A DNA stretch of 64,000 nucleotides from Opisthocomus hoazin (lineage: Eukaryota; Chordata; Aves; Opisthocomiformes; Opisthocomidae): the NCBI RefSeq assembly GCF_030867145.1, contig NC_134439.1, forward strand, positions 6,299,379 through 6,363,378. The letters run 5' to 3'. Shown here in pieces: positions 1 to 17,119 of this stretch (the first letter of the stretch is position 1; each line of letters opens with the position of its first letter). The notes under the pieces were generated by a model. It was given only the letters and a program-made list of their open reading frames with translations, was not told the origin of the DNA and did not search any database. The position numbers and the translations under genes are program-made.

Positions 1-107
1 CGGGGACGCCGAGTCCCTGGGGGTCACCCCCCACCTGGGCGCGGGGGTCGGGGACGTGGTGGTGGTGGCAGCCCCACGGTCCCTGTTGGAGGTGGCAGAG
101 GGGACGC

Positions 108-405
108 CGGGCCTTGGGGACAGGGGACCCCCCCGGCACCCCGGGCTGGGCCTTGGGGACAGGGGACCCCCCCCTGCACCCCGGGCTGGGCCTTGGGGAC
201 AGGGGACCCCCCCCCCCCCCGGCACCCCGGGCTGGGCCTTGGGGACAGGGGACCCTCCCCTGCACCCTGGGCTGGGCCTTGGGGACAGGGGACCCCCCCC
301 CCTCGGCAACCCGGGCTGGGCCTTGGGGACAGGGGACCCCCCCCGGCACCCCGGGCTGGGCCTTGGGGACAGGGGACCCCCCCTGCACCCCGGGCTGGGC
401 CGAGC
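108..405. repeat. GC-rich minisatellite, about 39-45 bp unit
   Basis: About seven copies of a unit containing CCTTGGGGACAGGGGACC followed by a variable C run and a CACCCCGGGCTGGG segment. Length variation is mainly in the C tract. It lies downstream of the C1QL1 3' end. The long open frames over it are a consequence of the stop-poor repeat. Confidence 0.85.
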
Positions 406-657
406 AGGGGTCAGGGTGTTTGGGGGGGGTGGCAGGAGGACCCTGTCCCCGGCGTGGGGACATCGGCTCTGCCCCCGTGGGGACACAGACAGCAGACAGG
501 CCAGGTCACAGCTCTGCTTTACCGTGGAGGCACCCCGGGACGGGCGGTGAGGTGTCCCCCCCCCCAGCGCAGCCCCCCGGCGCGGGGGCACCCTACAGAC
601 ATCTGTACATATATACACGGCGGCGGGGACCCCCGGCAGCGCCCCGGGGGTTGGTGG

Positions 658-932
658 TCTGGAGCCACCTCGGGGGGCTGCGCTGCACCCCTTCTCATGC
701 AGGGCTTGGGGATAGGGACAGGGGACACCCTGGGGTCTCCAGCCAGGGTCACCTGGAGTGTTGTCCCCATCCGTAGGGTGCTGCTGCCCCAGGTTGGCGT
801 TGAAGCCATCCCGACTCTGCAGCTGGGCTACAGGGACACGGCGTGGGGACGTGGTGGCCTGGGGTGGTGGCCATGCCGTGGGGACGTGGTGGGCTGGGGT
901 GGGGAGGTGGCCTGAGATGGGGACGTGGTGGG
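658..932 (+). repeat. Inverted repeat, copy 1 (downstream of C1QL1)
   Basis: About 275 bp that matches 9307-9582 in inverted orientation with only about ten mismatches by eye. It starts TCTGGAGCCACCTCGGGGGG and ends near GGGGACGTGGTGG. The flanking bases (640-657 and beyond 933) are not shared. I do not recognise the element. Confidence 0.85.
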
Positions 933-1298
933 TTGGGGGACCGGGGTGCAGTGGGGCAGTGCAGCCCCCAGCCTCTGGCCAGCCCCCCGTGCCCTCCAAG
1001 CCCCAAATTAGCAGCTGTGGGGTGAGCTGATGGGAAAGGGGGGGTCGGAGCCCCATAGATGGCCCGGAGCACGGTGGGGGGACGCCGTGGGGCTGGGTGG
1101 GCACTGGGGGACACCATGGGGGGAACGCCATGGGGCTGGACATTTGCACGGGGGGGACACGCCATGGCGCCGAACGACGGCAGAGGGATGGCGTGGGGCT
1201 GGCCGGTCATCGGGGGATGCCGCGGGGAGAGGCCGCGGGGCTGGACGTTTGCGGGGGGACGCCGTGGGGGGCCGTGGGGCGACGCCGTGGGGCCGGGC
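933..1298. other. C1QL1 3' flank or 3' UTR
   Basis: GC-rich DNA after the C1QL1 stop with imperfect GACGCCGTGGGG / GGGGGGACGCC repeats at about 1075-1295. Probably part of the 3' UTR. No second gene is visible. Confidence 0.5.
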
Positions 1299-8589
<7,291 letters not shown>

Positions 8590-8754
8590 TCATCGTCACC
8601 CCCCGCCCCCCAAATAAAACCAACCCCACCCTGGGGTGCAGCCCCTTCCCGCGGAGTGTCCCCAGGCCCAGGGACAGACGCCAGCCCCCCACGCCCAAAG
8701 GGGGGGACGGGGGGACACTCGGCAGCCCACCGACCGCCCCCGCGCCCCCCCAGC

Positions 8755-9030
8755 TCCCGCAGAGGCTTTAATTTAATCAGCGTGCAAAAATCAATTAGCC
8801 GGCTTCAAGGAGGCAATTATTCCTGGGGGCTTAACAAGGCTTGGGGGGGCAGATTGTGTTCGGGCGGGGGTACTGCCAGCCCCCTGTCCCCCCCCACGCT
8901 GTCACCGCCGTGTCACCAGCTCCTTCCCTGGTTCTTTTCCCCACCGTTGTCGTGTGTGCCCCCCCCAACTCCTCGTTATCTTTCTTTTTTAACGAGTGCC
9001 TAAAAATACGCCTCGCCGAGGTCACGGGCT
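8755..9030. promoter_or_regulatory. AT-rich island upstream of C1QL1, with hairpin
   Basis: TTTAATTTAATCAGCGTGC and ATCAATTAGCC (about 8767-8800) and GGCAATTATTCC (about 8812-8823) are homeodomain-like cores in a GC-rich background. At 8972-8996, CTCGTTA and TAACGAG form a 7-bp stem with a pyrimidine loop. About 1.2-1.4 kb upstream of the C1QL1 start. Enhancer role inferred. Confidence 0.35.
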
Positions 9031-9306
9031 GCGTGCGTCACCCGCCGGCGCGGTGCCGCGGTGGCCCAGGTGGGCAGGGGGCTCTGCGTGGGGACGGGGT
9101 GCCCGGGGTGGGGACACGGGGGACGCAGGCAGCCCCGCTCGCATCGGGGCACTCGTCTCACCCGCAGGGTCAGGGGACATCCCTGGTCCCGGTGTCCTCT
9201 GTGTCCCCATGGCATGGCCACCACCCTGGGCCACCACGTCCCCAGTCCAGGCCTCCTCACTGGCCATGGGTCACCACGTCCCCACGTCACAGCCACCACC
9301 CTGGGC

Positions 9307-9582
9307 CACCACGTCCCCACCTCAGGCTACCTCCCCACTCCAGCCCACCACGTCCCCACGGCATGGCCACCACCCCAGGCCACCACGTCCCCACGCTGTG
9401 TCCCTGTAACCCAGCTGCAGAGCTGGGATGGCTTCAACGCCAACCTGGGGCAGCAGCACCCTACAGATGGGGACAACACTCCAGGTGACCCTGGCTGGAG
9501 ACCCCAGGGTGTCCCCTGTCCCTGTCCCCAAGCCCTGCATGAGAAGGGATGCAGCGCAGCCCCCCGAGGTGGCTCCAGACAC
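9307..9582 (-). repeat. Inverted repeat, copy 2 (upstream of C1QL1)
   Basis: The reverse complement of copy 1 at 658-932, about 96% identical by eye and colinear. The two copies bracket the entire C1QL1 gene about 8.4 kb apart. Copy 2 is flanked on its left (9200-9306) by further CCACCACGTCCCC units, so it sits at the edge of a small tandem array. Confidence 0.85.
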
Positions 9583-9664
9583 CCAGGGACGGGCAACTGC
9601 GTGGCAGCCTCCGAAGGGCCACATTTGGGAGCGCAGGGGTGGGAAAGGGGACCAAGCTGGGAGG

Positions 9665-10590
9665 TGACGGCAGTGGCAGCGGTGGCAGCAGTGTTGGCAG
9701 TGGCTGTGGTGGCTGCTGTGGCTGTGGTGGCAGCTGTGTCAGCAGTGTCAGCAATGGCAGCAGTGTCAGCAGTGGCAGCGGTGGCAGCAGTGTTCGCAGT
9801 GGCAGCAGTGGCAGCGGTGGCAGCGGTGGCAGCGGTGGCAGCAGTGTTTGCAGTGTCAGCAGTGGCTGCGGTGGCGGCGGTGGCGGCAGTGGCAGCTGTG
9901 TCAGCAGTGTCGGCAATGGCAGCGGTGGCAGCGGTGGCAGCAGTGGCAGCGGTGGCAGCGGTGGCGGCGGTGGCGGTGGCGGCGGTGGCAACGGTGGCAG
10001 CAGTGTTTGCAGTGTCAGCAGTGGCTGCGGTGGCGGCGGTGGCGGCGGTGGCAGCTGTGTCAGCAGTGTCGGCAATGGCAGCGGTGGCAGCGGTGGCAGC
10101 GGTGGCAGCGGTGGCGGCGGTGGCGGCGGTGGCTGCGGTGTCGGCAGTGGCGGCGGTGGCGGTGGTGGCAGCGGTGGCGGCAGTGGCGGCGGTGGCGGCG
10201 GTGGCAGCAGTGTTTGCAGTGTCAGCAGTGGCTGCGGTGGCGGCGGTGGCGGCGGTGGCAGCTGTGTCAGCAGTGTCGGCAATGGCAGCGGTGGCAGCGG
10301 TGGCAGCGGTGGCAGCGGTGGCGGCGGTGGCGGCGGTGGCTGCGGTGTCGGCAGTGGCGGCGGTGGCGGTGGTGGCAGCGGTGGCGGCAGTGGCGGCGGT
10401 GGCGGCGGTGGCAGCAGTGTTTGCAGTGTCAGCAGTGGCTGCGGTGGCGGCGGTGGCGGCGGTGGCAGCTGTGTCAGCAGTGTTGGCAATGGCAGCGGTG
10501 GCAGCGGTGGCAGCGGTGGCAGCGGTGGCGGCGGTGGCGGCGGTGGCGGCGGTGGCGGCGGTGGCGGCGGTGGCAGCGGTGGCAGCTCTG
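9665..10590. repeat. Triplet-based satellite (GGTGGCAGC-like) with 207-bp higher-order unit
   Basis: Imperfect GGTGGC / AGTGGC hexamers with TGTTTGCAGTGTCAGC landmarks at about 9845, 10004, 10211 and 10418. The last two intervals are both exactly 207 bp. The array stays in register with triplets, so several frames on both strands are open for hundreds of codons (Ala/Val, Gly/Ser, Ala/Thr or Pro/Leu homopolymer-like). I see no start, splice or conserved flanks that would make it a gene. Confidence 0.9.
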
Positions 10591-11391
10591 CTCGACGCCA
10601 GCCGCCGCCGTCCCCCTGCAGAGGCCGAGCAAACAGCAGCTCCCGCAGGGTCGATGCGCGGCCCAGCCCACGGCTGTTTGCTTTGCCGGCGCGACGCGGG
10701 AGGGGGCGGGCGACGCGAGGGGACGGCGGCAGCCGGGGAGGGGGCCCCGATCGCTGCTCCGGGGGCGCGGGTCCGGCTGGGGTGGGGGCTGTGTCCCCCG
10801 CCGCTCGCTGGGGAGCTCATTCAGGAGGATCTGGGGAAGGGCGAGGGCGGCGGGTGGGGATGGGGGTGTTCGTGGGGGCCGGCGCTCTGCTGTGCCTCAG
10901 TTTCCCCTCCCGACGGTGCAGCGGTGCTGCAGATGCTGCCCGTAGGGCCACACGTCGCCGGGGGTGACACGGACACCGCGCCTGCGTGGCAGCGTGGCAC
11001 CCACTGCTGTGGGTTCGCTCGGGCGGGCGGCGCTGATGGCTCAGCAGCAATTAGGACTTGGCGCTGGAAATAACGAACGACCCCCATGTTGGCCCATGCT
11101 GACGAGCCGGGGGAGGGAGCTGGCGTTCGCAAGCTGTTCCTGATGATTTTGGGTGCTGTCCCCAAAATCACGCCGTGCCTCAGGATGGGGCTTGGGAGGG
11201 GCAGTGGGAGGGGGATGCTCGGCTGTGGGCAGTGGGGGCAGGGCTGGGCCCTTGGCCCCCGACCAGGGTGGGCAGGACACCCTGGGGCAGTGGGAGACTG
11301 GGCTGCATGCGCTGGGGCAGAGCTGGGAAGATGGCCCGGTCTGCTGAGCTGCCACCTGGGGCTTCCTCTGCTGGTTCCCACCACCCTGGGG
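10591..11391. other. Intergenic, nothing recognised
   Basis: GC-rich single-copy-looking DNA between two repeat arrays. I see no coding or RNA gene signal. Confidence 0.5.
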
Positions 11392-11760
11392 ACATCCATC
11401 CACACATCCATCATCCATCCATCCATCCGTCCATCCGTCCATCCACCCATCCATCCACCCACTCACCCATCCATCCACCCATCCATCCATCCATCCATCC
11501 ATCCATCCATCCATCCCTCCATCCATCCATCCCTCCATCCCTCCATCCATCCCTCCATCCATCCGTCCATCCATCCACCCACTGACCCACCAACCCATCC
11601 GTCCGTCCGTCCGTCCATCCATCCGTCCGTCCGTCCATCCGCCCATCCACCTGTCCATCCATCCATCCATCCGTCCATCCATCCATCCATCCACCCACGT
11701 CCTTGCACCCACGCATGCATCCATCCATGAACACATCCACATCTCCATGCATCCACATAC
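11392..11760. repeat. (CATC)n tetranucleotide array
   Basis: About 370 bp of CATC with interspersed CGTC, CACC and CCTC variants. It translates as HPSI or DGWM repeats on the two strands, which is not a real protein. Confidence 0.95.
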
Positions 11761-12394
11761 CCACAGATCCCTCCCTCCGTCCCTCCGTTCCTCTGTCCCC
11801 CCCAGGTGTCCGTGCGTCCGTCCCTGCAGCCAGCACCCAGCCAGCTGGGAGCCCCGCAGCCCCTGGCCGTGCTGTCACCCGGTCCCAAGGGGGGACACCA
11901 GCCACCCCAGCCACGCAGCCTCCCGACCTGCCTCACTTCCATCCCTGGGAAAGGACACCACGACCACCTCATCGGGAGACAGAGGTGATTAAAAGGAGGA
12001 ATTAACGAGGAGTTTTCCAGGCTGTGGGTGCCTGAGGAGATGCGGCAGCAGCACAGATCAGTGCAGGAGCAGGAGGAGGAACCACGGACCGACCCCAAGG
12101 TGGAGATGACCCCGGCAGGAGATGACGCTCACCTCTCCGTGCCAGGCTGGGCAGGAAACAGGCTCAAAACCCCCAGCGCTGGAGGTGCCTCTGGGCGGGG
12201 ATGGGCTGGGAGGTGTCCAGTGCCCGTGTGCTGTCATGAGTGTGTCAGGGCTCAGCGGGCAGGGGACCGGCGCAGACACACGGAGATGTCCCCACTCAGC
12301 ACAGAGCCCAGGAGACAAAGGACATGCGAGGATGGGGCTGCAGGAAGGAGGTGAGGGCGGGGCAGGTCCCAGCGCCCGGCCAGAGGTGGGCAGA
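11761..12394. other. Intergenic, nothing recognised
   Basis: Contains a short moderately AT-rich patch (GTGATTAAAAGGAGGAATTA, about 11985-12004). No gene is visible. Confidence 0.45.
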
Positions 12395-13090
12395 TAGTGC
12401 TGCTGGCTGGCTGCCTGACCACTGGCTGGTTGGCTGGTGGCCAGATGGCTACCTGGTGGGTTGGATGCACGGGTGGCTCATTGGCTGGTTGGACGCATGG
12501 ATGGCTCGCTGGCTGGCTGGACGCATGGATGGCTCATTGGCTAGTTGGACGCATGGATGGCTTGTTGGCTGGTTGGACGCATGGATGGGTCATTGTCTGG
12601 TTCCATGCTTGGCTAGGAGTTGGCCACTTGGCTACCTGGCTAGCTGCTTGGCTAGAGGGCTGGTTGGCTGCCTGGCAGGTAGGTGACTGGCCAGCTGCTT
12701 GGCTGACTGGTTGGCCAACTGGCTGGTTGGCTTTAAGGCCAACTAGATGGCTGGTTGGCTGGCTGGTTGGCTAGCTAGCTGGCCAGTTGGTTGGCTGGGT
12801 GGCTGGTAGCTGAGTGGCTAGCTGGCAGGTGGCTAGCTGGTTGGCAAACTAGCTGGTTAGCTGGTTGGTAGTTGGCTAGCCAGTTGGCTGGCTGGCTAGC
12901 TGGCTAGGTGGTGGGTTGGCTGGCTGGTTGATAGGCTAGCTGGCCAGCTGGCTGACCAGTTGACCAACAGGCTGGTTGGCTAGCTAGCTGGTTGGCTGGC
13001 TGGCTAGTTGGACCAGCAGGCCAGTTTGCTAGCTGGCTGGTTGGCCACCTGACTGGTTGGCTGGCCAGTTGCCCCGGGGGCTAGCAGGCT
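12395..13090. repeat. (GGCT/GGTT)n tetranucleotide array
   Basis: About 700 bp of GGCTGGTTGGCTAGCT variants. At 12470-12600 a nested unit of about 33 bp with GGACGCATGGATGG is tandemly repeated. Confidence 0.9.
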
Positions 13091-13284
13091 GGCCAGCGGC
13101 GGCTGGGTCAGCCCCGGCCCCGGGGACGTCCCAGCCCAGCGCCAGCACCGTCCCTTGCCCAACGCGGGGAGCCCAGGTGCAGGTGGGGGGGGCAAGGTGA
13201 GGGTGGCACATCCCGTGTCCCTGTCCCTGTCCCTGTCCCGCTGCCTCTCATTACGGACGCGGCGGGGCCCGCCACCCTCCTGCC

Positions 13285-13350
13285 GTGCAGCAATTAAGGG
13301 CTGCCAACACCGCTGCTTAATTAGAGCCCAGCTGATGGGGCCGGCTGGTG
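13285..13350. promoter_or_regulatory. Small AT-rich island, candidate regulatory element
   Basis: CAGCAATTAAGGGCTGCC and GCTTAATTAGAGCCCAGCTG with an E-box (CAGCTG), isolated in GC-rich DNA between two tandem arrays. Function inferred only from composition. Confidence 0.25.
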
Positions 13351-13529
13351 AGTGACGGGAAATGGCTGCTCGCCTGGCAGCAGGACCCGGCCGCGGGAGG
13401 GGACCGCTCGGGGACTGCTGGGGACGTGTGCCCTGGTGGGCGCGGGGCTGGGAGTAGGGGGGACTTGGGCTGCTGGCACCGGCTGTGCTGTCCCCTGGGT
13501 GTCCCAGCGGGGAGGGGACAGGGTGTGAC

Positions 13530-14190
13530 ACAGCCAGTGACACTGGGTGACAGCCCACGGCATGCGCAGGGGGTGGCACCGGGGGGTATCCTGCGCGGTG
13601 ACGGTGCGTGACACCCCAGGCCAGGCAGTGACGGTGACGCTGGGTGACGGCCCGTGGGCCACGCAGTGACAGCGGCACTGGGTGATACACTGCGGGAAGG
13701 CAGTGACGGTGACACTGGGTGACAGCCTGTGGGCCATGCAGTGACAGCAGCACTGAGTGATACACTGCGGGACAGCAGTGACAGTGACACTGGGTGACAG
13801 CCTGTGGGCCATGCAGTGACACAGCACTACGTGACAGCCCATGTGCCAGGCGCTGACGGTGACTCCGGGTGACAACCCACGGGAGCTGCAGTGACACGGC
13901 GTGGCAGCCGGCGGCCCCGCGGTGACAGTGACACCCTGCGCGCTGCGCGGTGACGCTGACACCGTGTGACACCCCAGGGAGCAACAGTGACACTGTGCAA
14001 CACTGCGGGGCTGTGCGGCCGCGGTGTGACACGAGTGGGACTGTGCGGCCGCGGTGACACTGCGCGACGCCCCGGGGACCGTGCAGTGACAGTGACACCG
14101 TGCCACACTCCAGGGACCATGCAGAGATGGTGGCACCCGTGACACCGGGGGCCGTGCAGTGACACTGGTGCCACCGGTGCCACGCAGTGA
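13530..14190. repeat. Minisatellite carrying many GTGACA cores
   Basis: Variants of CAGTGACAGTGACACTGGGTGACAGC(C)TGTGGGCCATG in a unit of about 70 bp with shorter sub-units. TGACA(C/G) recurs dozens of times. Confidence 0.85.
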
Positions 14191-14689
14191 CACCACACTC
14201 AGCCCCCCTCGCCTGTTCCCCAGGGGGTCCCCCCTCAGCCCACCCGTGGGGACAGTCCCCACTGGGGGATGTCCCCCTGTCCCCACAGCCTGGGGGGACC
14301 GGCCAGCTCCAGGTCGTGTGCCCGGTGGGTGCTGGGGGACACGGCGCAGCGGCCTTGGGCTCTGCCGGCTCCCACCGGGGCCCACGCGGAGGCAGAAGCT
14401 GTGTCACGAGTGCAGGGGGGTCTCAGCCAGGGCGTCCCCCCCCGGGCTGGACACGCGATGCCCTTCGGGTCCCCTCCACCGCCATCGATTGAGCTGTCGA
14501 TGTCACCCGCAGCCCGCGGAGCGCAGCCATCTGTCACCGGTGGGGAACGGCCGCGGGCTGAGCCACGCAGCCACCACCGCCACCGCAGCGGGTCCCACCA
14601 GCTCGTCCCCACTGGGTTTGGCCGGGGGGGGCCGGGAGCCGGACCCCGGCAGGGCGGCGGTGCCAGGGCGATGCTGGGGCTGGGTACAA

Positions 14690-14960
14690 CACAGCACCCA
14701 CGGGAGGGACATCGGCACCCACGTGAGGGTCATCACCAGCACCCACGGGAGGGACATCAGCACCCACGTGAGGGTCATCACCAGCACCCACGCGAGGGCC
14801 ATCAGCACCCACGCGAGGGTCATCACCAGCACCCACGGGAGGGACATCAGCACCCACACGAGGGATGTCACCAGCACCCACGCGAGGGACATCAGCACCC
14901 ATGGGAGGGACATCAGCACCCACGCGAGGGACGTCACCAGCACCCACGGGAGGGACTCGG
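14690..14960. repeat. Minisatellite of 21- and 24-bp units
   Basis: Alternating CAGCACCCACGGGAGGGACAT (21 bp) and CAGCACCCACGTGAGGGTCATCAC (24 bp, here given in part) units, about 12 copies. Confidence 0.9.
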
Positions 14961-16423
14961 TGGCCAAGCACCAGGCTCCAGAGCCCTTCCCGGCGGGTGC
15001 CACTGCCCGGGCACGCAGCCCACGCAGGGACCTCAACCCCCAGCTCAGCCCAGGGCACCAGGCACCCCCAAACCGGGCACCCCAAAGCCTCGCCGTCCCC
15101 CTGCAGTCCCTCGCTCCCTGGGCCCCGCTGCACTCGTTAGCGGCTGGCAAACGTCAGCAGGGCCGGAGCGAAGCCCCAGGTGCGGTGACGGTGCCCGTCT
15201 CGCTTTCTCCTTCCCCCCGGCCTCGTCGCAGCCCCGTTGCCCGCGGAGGCGGCGAGCCGGGAGGGAGGAAGGCGACCAGAGCTGATCTCAGCTGCGCCCG
15301 TCCTGCCCCAGCCCCGCCTGACGGCTGCGAGGGACCCCCAGCACCGCCGCCGCGACGAAGGGAGCGTTCGAAAGCAGGGGAGGGGACCAGCGGGGGGGAC
15401 ATCGCTCGCGTGCGGCTCCCTCCAGCGCTGCCTGAGAAGTTGGGGTACCCAGGGCAGGCGCCCCGGCTCAGGGATGCTCTCCTGCGGCTGCCTGGGGACC
15501 ACCGGGTCTCCCCTGGGGTGCTCAGAGGAGGGTGGGGAGCTGGGAAGGGTGCCCAGCCCCAAAAAGCACGGGGCGGGTGGGCAGGGCTGTGACACCCTGG
15601 GGGAAGTCCCTGCGCCCAAAGGCTGGCGCTGGGGACAGCGAGGATGCTGCGTCCCTGCCCGCCGGGCCAGGCAGCCCAGGCCGGAGGGTGGGCAGGGGGA
15701 TGGGAGCTCGCGCGTCCCGGGGGACCCCGGGGACCCCTGCATGCAGGCAGGAGGTGGGCAGGGGCTGGCACCCCACCTTCCTCAAAATGAGGGGACAGCG
15801 GGGTGGCAGCAGGACAGGGCCATCCCGGGGGGGGGGAGAAGCGCTGACACAGCGAGCCCCAGGACGGCGTCCCGGGAAGCCGGAGCCGCAGCGTGCGGTG
15901 CTGGGAGCCGCCACGGAGCCATCGCCCCCGCCAAGGAGCTGGGAGCCGGGGTTGACGCCCCGCGAAGCTCCCTGGGAGCGGGGAAAGGCACGAGCGCGCT
16001 CGGCAGCTCTGCCGGCACACGGTGAACTTTACCGAGCGCGGCCGTGCCCGGCCCAGGAGCGCCCTGGGAGCGGGCCAGCCAAGAGCAGCGCTCGCAGGCC
16101 GCGGAGCCGCGCCGAGCCGGCTGCCGTCCGGCGCTGTATGAAAACGAACGCGAAGAGGCAGCGCCCGCTTCGCCCGGACTCGCGCTCTCCCGTGGGGAAG
16201 CTGCCGCCGAAGGAACACCCCAACAGCAGAAATGGTCCCAGGCCTCAGCCTGCGCCGGGGACGTGTCAGACCCCTCCGGCTCCAAAGCCCAGGGTGACCC
16301 CTGAGCGATGGGCGCAGAAACAGAGGGTGGGAGGGAGGGCGAGCAGCCAGCTGAACACCGAACCCACGTGAAATGAGGCGCTACCTGTCCCCCCCCCAGC
16401 AGATTTAACACCTTTCTGCTAAA
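14961..16423. other. Intergenic between C1QL1 and DCAKD, nothing recognised
   Basis: GC-rich DNA with several overlapping open frames on both strands of unrelated, biased composition. No domain, splice structure or RNA gene is recognised. Confidence 0.5.
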
Positions 16424-16670
16424 AACAAACTGAGGCACAGGAAGTTCCGTCTGAACATGAGGAAGAACTTCTTCCCTCTGAGGGTGACGGAGCACTGGAA
16501 CAGGCTGCCCAGAGAGGCTGTGGAGTCTCCTTCTCTGGAGATATTCAAGACCTGCCTGGACAAGGTCCTGTGCAGCCTGCTCTGGGTGACCCTGCTTGGG
16601 CAGGGGGGTTGGACTGGGTGACCCACAGAGGTCCCTTCCAACCCCTACTATTCTGTGATACTCTGTGATA
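16424..16670 (+). mobile_element. CR1 LINE 3' end fragment
   Basis: Recognisable CR1 3' sequence (AACTTCTTCCCTCTGAGGGT ... GGCTGCCCAGAGAGGCTG) ending in ATTCTGTGATACTCTGTGAT, the tail typical of the family. 5'-truncated. It lies 450 bp beyond the DCAKD stop. Confidence 0.9.
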
Positions 16671-17119
16671 AATCAGCGTGAAAGAAGGGGAAATCCCATG
16701 TCTAAGTTCAGATTAGCCGGGGCTGCGAGGTAGAAGACGACCAACCTGGGGACACCTGCTAGCAGAAACAGGACCCCAAGAGGACACCTCCTCCCCCCCA
16801 GGGAAAAGATCATCCTGGAAGATATTAAAGTGCCGAAATTCACTGAAGTCCCACCGTACAGACCCACCAGAGCCTCATCCCCGCCACGGGTCCCATCCCA
16901 CGGGAACAGCCGGGGGGCAAGAACCTGAGAGGGAAGGGAGGAGAGGGGAGACGGGGCCGGAAAACCCCCCTGCTACGTTCACCTTGGGAAGTCTGCAAGG
17001 AGACGCCTCATCCCGCTGTCTGCATTCAGCTGGCAAAGCTCATTAAGAGAGGTGGCCTTGCACTGCCCTTTTCAAACCTGGAAATTCAGGCCTCTTCCAT
17101 GACAAAAAGGAAAGGTGAA

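Noticed and set aside
658-932. Conserved exon shared by both inverted-repeat arms
   Set aside because: The arms are alike at all positions, including noncoding ones, with no codon-position pattern that I can see and no recognisable protein.
8612-8620. AATAAA on plus upstream of C1QL1
   Set aside because: No plus-strand gene ends there; it is a lone hexamer.
9061-11073. 670-codon Ala/Val-rich frame
   Set aside because: Product of the triplet satellite; opposite-strand and shifted frames are just as open.
11392-11760. CRISPR-like array
   Set aside because: Period-4 simple repeat in a vertebrate genome with no spacers.
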